Assembly: GCA_019914995.1 (NCBI GenBank)
Contig: CM034128.1
Span: forward strand, 6,264,501 to 6,328,500
DNA length: 64,000 nt
Origin: Acanthochlamys bracteata
Taxonomy: Eukaryota; Streptophyta; Magnoliopsida; Pandanales; Velloziaceae
Direction of reading: 5' to 3'
The position numbers and the translations under genes are program-made. The notes under the pieces are model-generated. The model was not told the DNA's origin. It saw only the letters and a program-made list of their open reading frames with translations, and made no database searches. The stretch's first letter is position 1; the number at the start of each line of letters is the position of its first letter. Shown here in pieces: positions 24,188 through 36,757 of this stretch.

Positions 24188-25284
24188 CCAAAAAGGTCGA
24201 AGAAAGCGTCCGAGTCTTTTATCCTAATATGACGGTAGCATGAACCTCCTAAAAAAAAATAATAGTGTACGGAACATGGAGATTTCTTGAAACGAGAACT
24301 ATGTCAATGCTGCTCGATCTGCCACACAAGGAGGAGATGGAGCCAATGAATGCCACCAAGCTTCAATACAAGAAACTAGCTCTGGATACTAAGGAAGTGA
24401 CGATTTGGGAGTAAGAATAGTAGCTCACCTCCCATTGTTACCTAGAGCCTGGTGTCACATAGCCTCAAATATGCTAGTATCTAGATAGGGAGTCAAATAT
24501 GATCACTATTCAAGATGCATACTTAGTCTGGAGACTAATGAAGAGACTGCAAATGACATATATGAAATCATGATACAACACATGATCAATGCATTTAGGT
24601 TAAACATCAAACATCTACCGTATCCATACATTGTTAATAGAAGTTGCCAGCTCAAATAAGTTGTTGTGGACACCCATGGACAAATTGAGGCTGCAAATAT
24701 ATTTCAGTTAGATGCAAAATTCTTAAAAGAGATCATGACTGCTGAATAAAACTTGAGGAGCAAAAGCAGCAACCCAAGCCACTAGCTGACCTTGTAGTAG
24801 TGATGCAACAACTTAAGGAGAGCTTTCAAAGTATCCACTTTGGAATACTATAGCAAGGAGATCGAAATGGGACAGGTAAAAAATGCTCTATGTCATGCAG
24901 CTTCCCATACAGCAAGGTCACCCACTTCAAAACCGGTTCTCACTGCAGTAGAAGGAACCACTTTGAAGGTCAATCGAAATAAACAACAGACCCCTCATCA
25001 TAGCCAAGAGAGAACTACTCCTGTTAAGGGCACAACTACTTCTGAAAACACAGAACCGCCCAAGTCCTATAGAAGACATTGAACCCTTGGCAACTGAACC
25101 TCCTATGAGTGAATCTCCTGCATATTCCACTGGTCAGCCATTGGGGCAAAAGTTCAAAGAGGAGCCAACAGCAAGGGATGCTAAGGAAGCAAACCAATTA
25201 GGAAAGAAGAGATACTTCACCCTGTTCCTCCCACAAAACCAAAAAGGACGAAAGAGAAAAGCTGTTCAGCCCACTCCACCTTAG
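24188..25284 (+). pseudogene. Interrupted plant transposon-type protein gene, continuation
   Basis: After the copia insertion the older sequence resumes with VEESVRVFYPNMT in frame with a typical domain of plant repeat proteins, then RAWCHIASNMLVS, IQDAYLVW, and MIQHMINAFRLN.KHLPYPYIV. Stops and frame changes occur throughout. The tail (24840-25284) is rich in Ser, Thr and Pro with KPKRTKEK-type basic residues. Host element type is not certain; this domain occurs in LTR elements and other repeats. Confidence 0.4.
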
Positions 25285-25289
25285 CCTAT

Positions 25290-26368
25290 TCAAAATGAGG
25301 AAGAAGATCTTGAGGCTCTTTCTCGAACTGCCTCAGCTAAACCCAAATATTGAAACCTAGTCTCCTGGCTGTAGAACCTCTATACATAGGAAAAACTAAT
25401 CTCTAAGCCTTCCATGGTCTTTTGGTTTTTGCATAGTCTATCAGATTACATCCAATGCTTTTATTTAACTATTATGCTTTTTTGTGGTTCGCTTAATGGA
25501 ATCCTTGAGTTTTGGTTTCTGGATTTCACATCGTATTGTATGCTAACTTTCTTAATGAATATGTTTTCTTTGAATTGCTTAATGCTCAGTAGTATCATTG
25601 TGAATTGTGAACATATTCAAAGTATTGTGCCGAATATTGTATGCTATGAGTGGAGTTACTGGTACGTGAATCCCTTCTTTTTCCGATGACGAAAGGGGAA
25701 GAGAAAGGACAAGAATTATTGTGCAAACAATATGTACATATAGTAGTAATGCATGTACAGCTAATATAGGCAACTAGTTCAAAGTCTATAAGGTCAAATA
25801 CGAAGAACATCTGCAAAGGTAAAAAATGCAAGACTTGCACTCTTTCAGCAAAGATGCACTCTATGAGGAGGACAAGAAAGCCCCACCGCTAGTAACCAAG
25901 TTTAAAGATGAGCATCATATATGAGGGAACTATTTCAGTTAAGACTATTTAGAATGCATAAATCAATAATTTTTAATTATTTTATCATCATAAAAAATGG
26001 GGAGGTTATTGAAACTCCAAGATTTATTTTGAAATAACAAGAAATTAAAATTTATAGTTTATGACCTAGCTTGGACAAATCAGCTAAATCAAGTTATGCA
26101 AGATGCTACAAAAAACAATCCAGTTATAGTATAAGAGAAACATCCTTCAACTACAATTAGGCGCCTAATAGCTAGCTACCTGTATGCGAGATACTTCATG
26201 ATGCGAAAGATCAAAAGTTTGGAGAACTACGGAAGTAGAGCATTGAGGCATTCGACCAAGAAAATAGAACATATAGAAACAAAGGAGCAACCAGCTAAAT
26301 AGATGCTGCATCCTTGATATTAAGCCAAAAAGTTAATCCGAAAATATCAATACCTTCAGCAACACTTC
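25290..26368. other. Repeat-derived non-coding DNA
   Basis: A T-rich segment (25400-25680) and a purine-rich GATGACGAAAGGGGAAGAGA segment near 25685 recall the internal spacer of plant retroelements of this class. No domain is seen in any frame. The following solo LTR interrupts this DNA. Confidence 0.35.
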
Positions 26369-28215
26369 TGATAGAGAAATCTGCGAAATATTAACTCAAG
26401 AGAGGGGGTGAATTAAGTTATGGCAATTAAAAATCACACTATTGTTCTGAAAGAAGTTACTGATGAGTAAGCAATCAGTCCATTAGGAGGATACTGACTA
26501 ATGACTAAAGGTGAACTGTACCCTGCACTGAAGTTGTTAGTACAATATAATTTAGATAAAATAACTATAAGTGCTATGAGATACAACCAGTCATCAGACT
26601 ACGTGGTTCGCACCACACTACCTACGTCCACGTCACTTGACATCGCAACTGAAATCAACTAATGTCAAAGCAACATATAACAATTGAGATTTGATGTTTC
26701 TCAAAACATCTCCACCTCAATCGAGTTTCCTCGCAAGGATAACTCACACTATCTTTCTAAACTTCGCAAAGTCCCTCTGATTACAACGCCCTTGCAAAGG
26801 CTTCGCACGAACCGGGTAACCTACACATCGGCAAGGAAACCCGATAACTCGTAAGTTCTCCTACAAACTCTCTCTCAAGGTTACAATGTGATTATGGGGT
26901 TAAGCTCATGTGATCTCCATTACAATGATGTCTAATCACTCAACAAGAAGGCTCAAGGGATCTCACACAAAAAAAATAAAGAGAATAAAACTGAATGAAT
27001 GCTCTCGATTGAAGTTGTTCCATTTGCAAGGCAGTAAGATGAATACTCAATTTGGTGCACTATAAAAATCTACTTATACTGTTGTTTTCTTCACTAGAAT
27101 TATATAGCAATGACTCCCCGATCTCAAGATGAAAGCTGCTCGGATTGATCAAGGGTGCAACGGCTACAAGGAATGTAATGGTCAAGATCTAATGCAAATG
27201 GCTACTTGATGTGCTCCAGTAGTTATATTTCTTTCTCTCACATTTTGTCTGATTTGTTTCCATGGGTGATTGTTGTTTGTTGATGTGTATATGTCTACTA
27301 AGTCTCAGGATGGCTCCTCAAAATTTGAACAAATTTGGATCTGATTTGAGACTGCAAAATCATCAACGGTTCAAGATGTCCTCTAAGGTTTCTATTGCTC
27401 TGTCATTTAAATTTTGTGGTAGATTTTTTCTAGTAACCAATATGATTTCTTTCCATAATTAATCTTTAGGATGTCCTCTTCAATCTGCTTATAAAGTCAT
27501 GCCCAAATTCAAATGGATGGCTGAGATATAGGCATTTGAACTAGATTGGTATTGAGTTGTATATATGCTAGAAACATTCCATATTTGTGGATTTGCTTAA
27601 TATTTTCCAATAATCTTTTCATAAAATCTCTAAACAAACATTCTGACAATCTTCTAGATTGATCTAGCATTTTCTGAAGGCACTTGCAACTAGTTGGCAC
27701 ATCTATGAATCCAAAAAATAAGTTAGGAATAGTAGATGTTTCAGTTGGTCCATCAGCTAGCTTATCTGTCCAGTAAGTTTGCCGATTTTTTAGACTTCGT
27801 TAGTGGATGAATCTGCCACAGATTTGAACTGAAGATAGCTCGTCATGTTAGCTTTCAATAGCAATAATCTGATCACCAAAATATGACTATAGCTAAGAAA
27901 TATCGATTGGGTTCACTCGAGTGCATCTAGAATTGGCACATACAAAATAGCAAATTTCTCCGATTTTTTAAAAATCATTTCTTTATGGAATGACATGATT
28001 TTTGGACTGTAGAAATTTCAAGATGTCTTCTATTCACAAAAAAAAAATTCTCTAAAATTTTATCCGTGTAGAGAGATATAGTATTTGCAAATTACTGTCT
28101 CAGGATACAGTTCTGTCCAGCTCTACATTCTATTTAATTCCAATATAGACATGTTCAAGGTTTAGTAAGGATTTTCAAATATGCGTTATCATCAAAATAT
28201 TTAAAATTTTCAACA
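26369..28215 (+). mobile_element. Solo LTR (1.85 kb) with 5-bp target duplication
   Basis: The unit starts TGATAGAGAAATCTGCG, ends ...TTTTCAACA, and is flanked by ACTTC at 26364-26368 and ACTTC at 28216-28220. Close to its start it has TTAACTCAAGAGAGGGGGTG and near its end TATGCGTTATCATCAAAAT; the same two landmarks bound the element at 41642-43077. A ACTACGTGGTTCGCACC...CTACGTCCACGTC block inside matches a motif common in LTRs of plant copia elements. No internal coding domain is present, so recombination between two LTRs is the likely origin. Confidence 0.75.
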
Positions 28216-28220
28216 ACTTC

Positions 28221-29780
28221 AGAATATCACACCAGCATGTTCAAGACTTCAACGAAACATATACACTGCATTAGAGCTTGAGCTATGTGCCAGTAACACA
28301 CTCTCATCAAGAGCAAGACCATTGCAATGGACAGGAGATTAAATTCTCCAACTGTAAAGCTGGCAAAGCAGTAGATATTGAAGTATCTACAAATCAACTC
28401 AAGGCAGATTTCTTACATTGGAGAGGAGTACATGATTCAAGCTATATAGAAGAGTAGCAAATTACATCAGCCAGTAGTCAGCTGCAGCAAGACAACAAGC
28501 CATACACTAAGTCAAGCATTCAGCTGTACTATGAAACACTGACTAGCTGACAGAGTGCGGATTTAAAAAATGCCAAATTTTATAGGAAGGAGCATAAGAA
28601 TAAGAGGAATAGCTTAGTACATTCAGAAGACCAATAATGATTCAATCTTCAATCTCATTCCACCAAAGAGCAAGTTCACGCTTTGAAGGTAAAAGTAGGA
28701 TCGAGTAACTAGTGATTGGTCAGAAGCTCCTCCAGCAAGGGGAGAACACCAACTCGATCAAAGCTCAAGCGGGAATTTTAAGTTCAACTCAGCCTCACAT
28801 CAGAAAAATGAAATGTGTCACTGTGGGCAACACCAAGGATGAAACCATCTTAGCTGGAGCAAGTAAGTAGTAGTTCAAGCGAAATTTTTAAATGTGCACC
28901 AATCGCATTCAATGCTGATAAACCCAAGACCAGTGAAGCAAAATTGAATGCTACAACATGGCTTACTTGAAGATCCACAAGGTATTTCAAAAGCAGTCAT
29001 CACCTCGCTTAAGAGCTCTAAAAGAGTGAAGAATAGTAGAACGAGATAGAACTCGGGAGTAGTAGCATACGGATGAGCTTGAATGGGAAGATTTCAACGG
29101 CTGAAATTTAGCTTTAAAGACTATAAACATAAAGTAAATATGTGGAAGAGAAAAGGTAATGAAAAAAAAAAAAAATTAGAAAATAAAATACATAAAAGCA
29201 TATACCGAGAAGCATATATCGCGTACAATTTCTCATCACTGCTAGTTACAAACAACAAACAAACTCTCTTAGCAGTTGCGCTACAGTTGTGCAGTTAGCT
29301 ATAGTAGTGAAGTTAGCTACAGTTGTGCAGCCAAAGGGACAAGTGTCCGGTACGCTGTGAAAGTTTATGTTACTTAAGAAAATTTGTAAAGTCAAGTGTA
29401 CTTGGTGAAGTACTTTGGCTTGGTAGGTGTAGCTTATTAAAGATTAGTGAATTTATACGGTTGCAAAAGAGATTAGTGGACGTAGGCACGAAGTTTATGA
29501 AACTGCGTAAAAATTCATGTTGCCTCTACTTGCTAACTATCAAAATTTTGTGATTTTTGGAGCTTTGCAAGAACTACTAAAACTTTATCTTTGCAAGAAT
29601 TGTTCTAGACATAGCTAACTCGGTTCCTGCTATCCGGCTAACCAGTATCTTTTGTTATTAATCCGAGCTAACAAGTATGCCCATAGCCAGTTATTTTGCT
29701 GCTATTCATAGAAAATTTTGTTAACCTAGATTTTAGATATAAACTCAATTCACGTATCCTCTCTTGTATTGATTGTGCAG
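28221..29780. other. Repeat-derived DNA interrupted by the solo LTR
   Basis: This is the continuation of 25290-26368. It has scattered GGAGAAC and AGCTGCAGCAAG segments but no recognisable domain. At 29280-29330 GCTACAGTTGTGCAG is tandemly repeated (offset about 36). A TATA-like ATATAAACTCAATTC near 29735 followed by CTCTCTTGT could be the promoter end of an old LTR, which I cannot prove. Confidence 0.35.
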
Positions 29781-29849
29781 GTTTTTTCAACAAAGTCGCT
29801 CTAGTTGAGAAGGTCGCATACGCAAAGGTTTCATAAAATTTCGATATTT

Positions 29850-32239
29850 TTTTAAAGTTTTAATCCCTTTAGTTGTTATAAAATTAAGTCTTTTATATAA
29901 AATTCTTAAGAATGTATAAATGCTTTGAATTCACTCGTCCTACCACGAAATCCAATGTTGTTTCTTTTAAGTCACTCTCACCGAGAAGGTCATATATCTG
30001 TAGGTTTAGTGACATGTTGAAATTATAAGAATCGAGTGAACAAAAAAACTTCTCATCAAAATGCCTCCAAACTTTACTATGCGCCGGATGTCTTAATAAA
30101 TTTTCTTCTGAGATATGGTCTTCCTTAACATAAATAACAGCTTCGGCGTTAGTGGGAAGTAAGCTACTTTATATCTTCTAAGCAATCTTCATGTCTTTAA
30201 CATCTATATGCTTCCACATTGATTCGTTGCAATTTAGAATCTAATTCAACTAGTTTGTTTCTATAAAGCACATAGTTATACTTGTATACATGTGTAGAAT
30301 CGCAACCCAATCTCAATGCGTAGTACCGTTTTAGTTGTGTAATACGATGATAAATTTGAGTGGCCCTAGGGAGTAGTATCATAAAATATCTGTAGAATAT
30401 CATCAATCATTTTATGAATTCTTTTATTTCGCACTTAAGTATTAAGCAATATCACGATGAATGAAAGAAAAGAACTCCCACTACTTTTTTAAGAATAGTG
30501 GTTTTTGAACATCTCTTAATAGACAATTGAACTTCTCAAATTCATCATCATTCTCTGTGGTCGGGATAGTATGTTCTGCATAGCTGATATCCACAAACAA
30601 ACTTCCATTGAAATTTACTTACATATTATCTTAATTTTTGTATATAAATTAGTTACAGTTGAGTATATAATTCTACCAAAAGTAAACATTTTTCAAATTG
30701 ACTTTACAATATAATAAAAAATAACTACAATAACACAATCAATAATGCTTAACAAATATAACCAAAACAACAACAATAACAAAATTTTCATAAAATTAGA
30801 GATCTAATTAGCCAAAGTTGAGGCAATCGACAGAAGCTACCGAAGTTAGAGATAGCAAGAGGCCGGGACGAAACCGAAGGAGAGAGGGCGAAGGAAGGAG
30901 GAGCAGAACCAGAGGCGCGGAGAGTGGCAGCTAGTCGTGGAGGAGGAGCGGTTGTTGGAGCAAATCGAGGGAGGAGGGGTAGAAGGCGAAGGGAGAGAGA
31001 AAAGTAAAACTTTATGTAAGCATTAGCGACTAAGCTCAACTTGATCGCTAATGCTATTAACAATAGTGACCGGTGTCAGGACGGTCGCTAATGCGTTGTA
31101 GTTAATCACAACATGGCTACTATTGTTTTAAGGTAATAGCGATATTCTGTAGCAAAACAAGTCGCTGACTTACAAGTCTCTATACTTTAAAAAATAATGA
31201 TTTAAAATTAATTAAAAAATTTTAGTTAATAGATTCTAAATCATCAGATTTGACTTCAATTCTTCATATAATATGCTGACAAAGATTTAAATCATCTGGA
31301 CAATGTTTTGTGCTCAATTATAATAAATAATTAGTGAACATATATGATTTAACAATTTATAAGCATAAGTAGAACACTAAATTATATGAAAATTTGATGA
31401 AATTTTGTGTGAACAATAATGTTGTAGTATTGAATATATCCAACGGTTTAGATAATCTATTTGAAATATAAAATGAGATAGTTTGCCGAAATAAAATAAT
31501 GTAAGAGTGTAAGCATCGTACTCATTAACTAAGTTAGGCTATTGTTGCTAGCTCGTTTCTCAGTTTGCACAACTACAAGAATAGAATAGTGATTTGAAAT
31601 ATTAGATATATTCTATAATACAACATTATTATTCAAATAAAATTTCATCAATTTTGAATATAAATTAATGCTCCGATTTATTTATATAAATTGTTAAATC
31701 GTCTGAGTGCATCAATAATTTATTATGATAGAGAATAAAATATCATACAAATGATATAAAACTTTGTCAATGGATAAATGAATAATCACATCCAACAATT
31801 TATATTTTAATAAATAAATTTTCTTAAATAAGTTTAATTATTATTTTTTAAATTGATAAAGACTAACTACATATTGGTCCCTATACTAAGTTATTAGTGA
31901 CCAGTCTTACGAGATTGGTCGCTATTGCTCTAGGTAATAGAGACCGATAGTTTAGTGGTCGCTATTACTCTAAGATAATAGCGACCGATTTTTAGCCAGT
32001 CGTTATTGCTTATGTAGATAGCGATTGTTTATTTAGTTAGTCGCTATTGATTTAGTTAATAGCGACCAACTCATGCGTTGGTCGGCGTTACCTCAACATC
32101 AATGCTTGATTTCTTATTTTTGTCTTATTTACCTCACTAATAGCGAGCATCATTTTTTGGGTCGCTATTGATTGTCATTAGCGATCATTTTCTTTTGGTC
32201 TAAAAGCTTGGTCACTAATAACTTATTTTTCTTGTAGTG
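29850..32239 (-). mobile_element. CACTA (En/Spm-type) transposon relic
   Basis: The + strand right end reads AATAACTTATTTTTCTTGTAGTG, that is CACTACAAGAAAAATAAG on the minus strand, the classic CACTA terminus. Subterminal regions at about 31030-31170 and 31880-32230 carry roughly ten copies of GTCGCTATT/TAGCGACC in both orientations, the expected transposase-binding pattern. A GC-rich leader-like block (30820-31060) and TNP2-like coding traces (about 30060-30460) follow on the minus strand. The opposite terminus was not found between 29000 and 30800, so the element is truncated. The 3 bases outside the end are AGT. Confidence 0.8.
30060..30460 (-). pseudogene. TNP2-like CACTA transposase fragment
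   Basis: The minus frame at 30197-30406 has LGCDSTHVYKYNYVLYRNKL, corresponding to the GYDSIHVCKYDCVLYWKE-type segment of plant TNP2 transposases. Further left, broken frames recall the following EENLLRHPAHSKVWRHFDE-type segment. Cysteines that precede the PTC motif are missing and stops are frequent, so it is dead. Confidence 0.6.
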
Positions 32240-32344
32240 AGTATTATAACATTACAAGAAAGTATAAATTGTTGTTGCTTCGACGGGATGATGTAAAGTT
32301 CAAATTTATCATTTCGGTCAATAATTACCCAATAGTTATTATTT

Positions 32345-33122
32345 CTATTGCAAGTGTACAAGTCGCACAAGTAATAAAATGATTAAAAAAGTACCATTCC
32401 CACGAGCAAAGAAGAATTTAGTTCATAATTTTTAAATCTAACAAAAAAGAGAGAATAAAAAAGCCCTCAACAAAGAGTGCTGTCGAGCAAACTGCCATCT
32501 CTTTTATTTGCTTCTTGCTGTCCTCCGTCCTTCTCTCCGTTCCAGCAGCAAGTATTCAAGAAAAACTATAGATTAGGTGCCTCTGGTCTCCTCTCCTCTT
32601 AGAAAATCTGAAAATTTAATGTAAAATCATATGACTTTTCTTTCTATAATTATGTTGGTGCAGTTCAAGCTACTCCGGACTTTCCGTCCACACAGTTTGG
32701 AATCCAAAGAATATGTAAAAATATGGGATATTAATATCAATATCGTATCTTTCCAACCATATATTACACAAATCATTTAAAAATCGGGAAGGCTTTCAAC
32801 TGCACTTATTTTCGAAATTGCACATGAGTCGGGTCTGTACTGGGTGTCAAATTCATCGTTGAATATGTATTAATTTGTTGGCCAGAAAATTTTGAAAAAT
32901 TTTAGTGAACCAACTTCAATGTATTGGCTTTCGAAGCCAATTGCCATTCGAAAAAACTCTACTAAAAGGTTAAATTTTCATAAAAAATGCTTAGACTGTA
33001 TAGAAATGTTGAAACTAAGAAAATAAAGAAATAAAATTTTTTTTAATTATTTTTTTATATAAAAAATTATGCATATATGATACAAAAGTGCATGATATTA
33101 TGTCTATATTTTAAGCATATCA
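32345..33122 (-). repeat. 3' LTR of Athila-like element, internally deleted
   Basis: It pairs with 36758-38087: shared blocks include GAATTTAGTTCATAATTTT, AGAGTG-TGTCGAG and, at the edge, TGATATGCTTAAAATATAGA on the minus strand. Relative to the other LTR it lacks about 550 bp (the counterpart of roughly 36835-37385). Its left edge is blurred and no GTGAT target duplication is found there. Confidence 0.7.
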
Positions 33123-34550
33123 AATACTGCACACCTAGCTTTTGCTCACCTTCAAGCAACAAATATATTAATGTACATGTAGCTTGGTTGGATTTCATAA
33201 CACATTATATCTTCAGATATGTCATTAAATGCATAACTCATGAAAATTTTCTAAAGCACAACCAATCATATTTTCTCGATCATACACATACTTGTTCACA
33301 TGTAAGTAAATGATTTACGGCAGGAAAGCTAAACACATGAATCTAAGTACTTAGATGGTCAATACGCTCATGTGCATATCTTGATCTCTTTGACCTTTGT
33401 AGTATCAATATCGAAGTTTAAATCGAGCAAGTCAAACTAACCAATCACTTGAATCCCCCTTTTATGTCCAAAATTTAGTCAAGCATATTATTATTTTTTG
33501 TTATTATTTTATAATTTGTATAAAATTATTTTGTTATTAAAGTAGTCGTTAGCTTTCACATTATCACAAAGGGAGCACTCATTACATAGGCCCTCTTTTT
33601 GACTGATAAGACTCACTAGTGCAATGTCTTTTATTAGGACAGTAGTTGGGAATAGAATTATAATGTACAGTCAATACCCAATATAACCTCTAAATCAAAA
33701 TCTACATTAGCTTCAAATCTCAAAATGGCAACAAGAGGAAGTCAATTCTCTAAACCACTCATGATCACGTTCAAGCTGACAAATACCACACTCATCACTA
33801 GTCAACATAAGAATTAATTCAATTGACTATTCGTTTAGTCCATCTCTAAGAATTAAAACTCAAGATAGAAAGTTTCATCAGAAGTGGTGTACTCCATCCA
33901 ACCAAGCAACAACAAGATTCGAATTACAAAAATTTTCTCTACGCCCACACTTAGAACTAACATTGTATTCAATGTGTATATCAAAAAATATAAATATAGA
34001 GGACAGGTTAGAAAACGTCTCTGACTTTTGTACTTCCTCACTCAAAATTCTTTATGTTTATGTCCGCTCGTCATGTTTCTCTCTATCATTAAAAATTTAT
34101 TAGAATTAAATAAAAAGAAATTAAAATAGAAAACTAATTGAAAAGTTTAAACTAGATGAAAAACTTGGGTTGCTTTCCAATAAACACTTTATGTGTAATC
34201 TATAACTTGACTTCTTCTTTTCCTCTATGCCGGCTTAAGCTCAAATGTAGAAGGTTTTCAGATGTGATGGTCTGGAAGGTCTCACAAGATCCTTAATGTT
34301 TGGCATTTTTCATATGGCGATGAAGGTTGCAAGTAGTCTACACGTGTCTTAATTTCTTCACTTTTTGTCTTAGTAGATTCAGCATAGGTACTACAAGCCG
34401 CAAGAGAGTCACTTGGCTGTGTCGGCCACCATTTGGTCCACTAATTCGATTCGAAAACAATTATCATGATTGGATGGAGACTTCATCACCTTAAACATAG
34501 TGAAAGTGACTTGCTCATTTTGTACTTTCAAAATTAATGTTTCTTACCGT
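33123..34550. other. Non-coding interior of the Athila-like element
   Basis: No frame with RT, RNase H, integrase or envelope-like motifs was found on either strand. The stretch lies between the protease remnant and the 3' LTR, where those domains should be. Confidence 0.5.
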
Positions 34551-34559
34551 ACATCAATT

Positions 34560-35012
34560 AGAGCTCCCATAGTAGCAAAGAATGATCAGCCTAAAATAAT
34601 TGATTTGTCTTGATCCTCATCGATATCTATTATAAGAAAATCAGTAGGGAATATGAACTTATCAACTTTCCCTAACACATTCCTCAAGTATGCCCTATGA
34701 ATATCTAGTAGATCGATCCGCCAATTGAAGAAAAATTGTGGTTGCTTTTGATTCTCCCAAACCTAATTTCCTGTAAATAAACAAGGGCAATAAATAACAC
34801 TCGCACCTAAATCACATAAAGCTTTTTCAAATTGAGAGTTTTGCAATAGTGCAAGATATAGTCAAACTCCCTGAATCTTTTAGCTTTGGTGGCAACTTAT
34901 TTTGCAAGATAGCACACACTCTGGTTAGCATCACCGTTTCATAGTCCTCCACTTTCTGTTTGTTGGATAAAATCTTTTTCATGAACTTTACATATCTTGG
35001 CATTTGGTCCAA
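34560..35012 (-). pseudogene. Athila-like aspartic protease remnant
   Basis: The minus frame at 34827-35012 has QMPRYVKFMKKILSNK and LQNKLPPKLKDSGSLTISC, the segment before the Athila protease. In other frames it continues with CDLGAS (34810 region), then LG.SFFATMGALIDV and VQNEQVTFTMFK. Stops separate these pieces. The motif order matches Athila gag-protease junctions. Confidence 0.75.
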
Positions 35013-35594
35013 CGCAACTTTTTAAACACATAAAGAAACTTAGAGAATTGCTTATCCTATTTGTTCTTTCAATGGTGTTGAGAAATGAAACCGGTGGCAC
35101 ATAAGCCTTGGTCAATACTGCTATTTGGGGCTGATTAATGTCTAGCTTTCTTCTTTAGCTGATCCAGTGTTTCCTTGCTATTTTGTTCTACTTAGCAAGT
35201 GATTTAGATGAAGAAAATTCAGATTGTTCCCTTAACTCATTTTCTTTATGTTCCAGTTAAGTTTGTTGTTCGCTCTTGGCGTTGTGAGGACCTTCCCACT
35301 TCTAAGTGCAATTGCATGCACTTGGTCCTTAGAATTTACCTCGGTATTGTTTGGCAAAAACCTTGTAATCTTCCAGATAACAAGCTTGCTATTTGACCCA
35401 TTTGCACCTCAAGATTTCATATAGGGGTAGCTTGGTTTTGCAAAGTTGTTTATGTTTTTATCATGAATTTGGAATGTTGATGGTGGGTTGGGCAAGGGCA
35501 TCTTCAAATAATGGTTTACTTGCTAGTTACTGCTAAAATCTAGGGGTTTTCTAGCTATGCTTTGATGATTTTTCTACGAAAAATTTAGATGATC

Positions 35595-36639
35595 TCACCA
35601 ATTTGGAGTGTATGTATTAGAACATGGATTGTTTGGTTGCCGGCTAACATTAGACACCCGTTGCGCTTGTTCCGTAGGAGATGGTGTGAATGGGATTCTG
35701 GCTTGGCAATCAACACCGGCATGATTTCTCCCACACATTTCACAAATTTGCCTAGGCGTTTGAATTACTTTATCGGTTAAGCTTCCGATCTGCTTGGATA
35801 GTGCCTTCATTTGTGAAGTCAATTCGGCAACGCCATCAACTTAGAGTACTTCATCTGCTCGTTTTGTCATTGAATGTTTTGAAAGCCGTTGGTACTTATT
35901 TGCCACCATCTCCTCCAGCAATTCATATGCTTCATCTTGCGCTTTACTCATTAGAGCTCCTCCCCCTGCGACATCAACAATTGTCCTAGTCGTGCACTCG
36001 ACCATTGTAGAATGTTTGAATTTGCAACCACTTGGGCAAACCGTGGTGAGGGCACTTCCTTAGCATGTCTTCATGCTTTTCCCATTTCTCGTACAAAGAT
36101 TCCATATCAAATTGAGTAAAGATTGAGATGTCGTTCCTTATCTTTGACGTCTTTGCAGGAGGGAAAAACTTGGCTAAGAATTTTTGGACAAATGCCTCCC
36201 AAGTTGTAATGGTGTTGGGAGAAAGTGAATTTAGCCATTCTTTTGCCTTTTCCCTCAATGAGAATGGGAAGAGTCTCAACCTTATAGCATCATCCGAAAA
36301 GCCATTATGTTTGAAGGTGTCACAAATCTCAAGAAAGTCAGCAGTGTGAGTGTTTAGGTCATCCTTGGGTAAGCTATTGAATTGGACTGAAGTTTTAAAT
36401 TATTTGGATGATTGTGGACTTGATCTCAAAATTATTCGCTTAAAGTGGCGGGCACCTAATACTTGACGGGGCACCATAGATAGTAGGCATGGCATAATAT
36501 GTCAAAGCTCTTCCATATTTTTTACCATAGCAGTTTGCACCTCGTTGAGAGCTTCTTTGTTTTTCTTGGTAAGCTTCCTAACTATATGTTCAATTTTAAG
36601 ATCAAAGGGCTCGAGAGAAATGCTTCTAGAACTTCGCAT
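35595..36639 (-). pseudogene. Athila-like gag
   Basis: A start at 36639 gives an Arg/Ser-rich amino terminus with LEPFDLKIEHI. The core at 35986-36279 has LRLFPFSLREKAKEWLNSL, WEAFVQKFLAKFFPP and CPHHGLPKWLQIQTFYNG, diagnostic of Athila-type gag. At 35595-35822 come MTSQMKALSKQI, a CEMCGRNHAGVDC knuckle, and a NNPCSNTYTPNW tail. At least two stops and frame changes interrupt it. Confidence 0.8.
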
Positions 36640-36757
36640 ACACTATGCAAAGAGCATGAAAGAAAGTAAAGAGATAAAAGCTAAAACTAAAACGAGAATT
36701 AATCAGAACCAATATTGAAAAAATTAAAACAATCACCGGCGACGGCCCAAAAAAAAT

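Noticed and set aside
30788-31063. Pro/Ala/Arg-rich minus-strand frame
   Set aside because: It fits the GC-rich leader of the CACTA element and has no recognisable domain.
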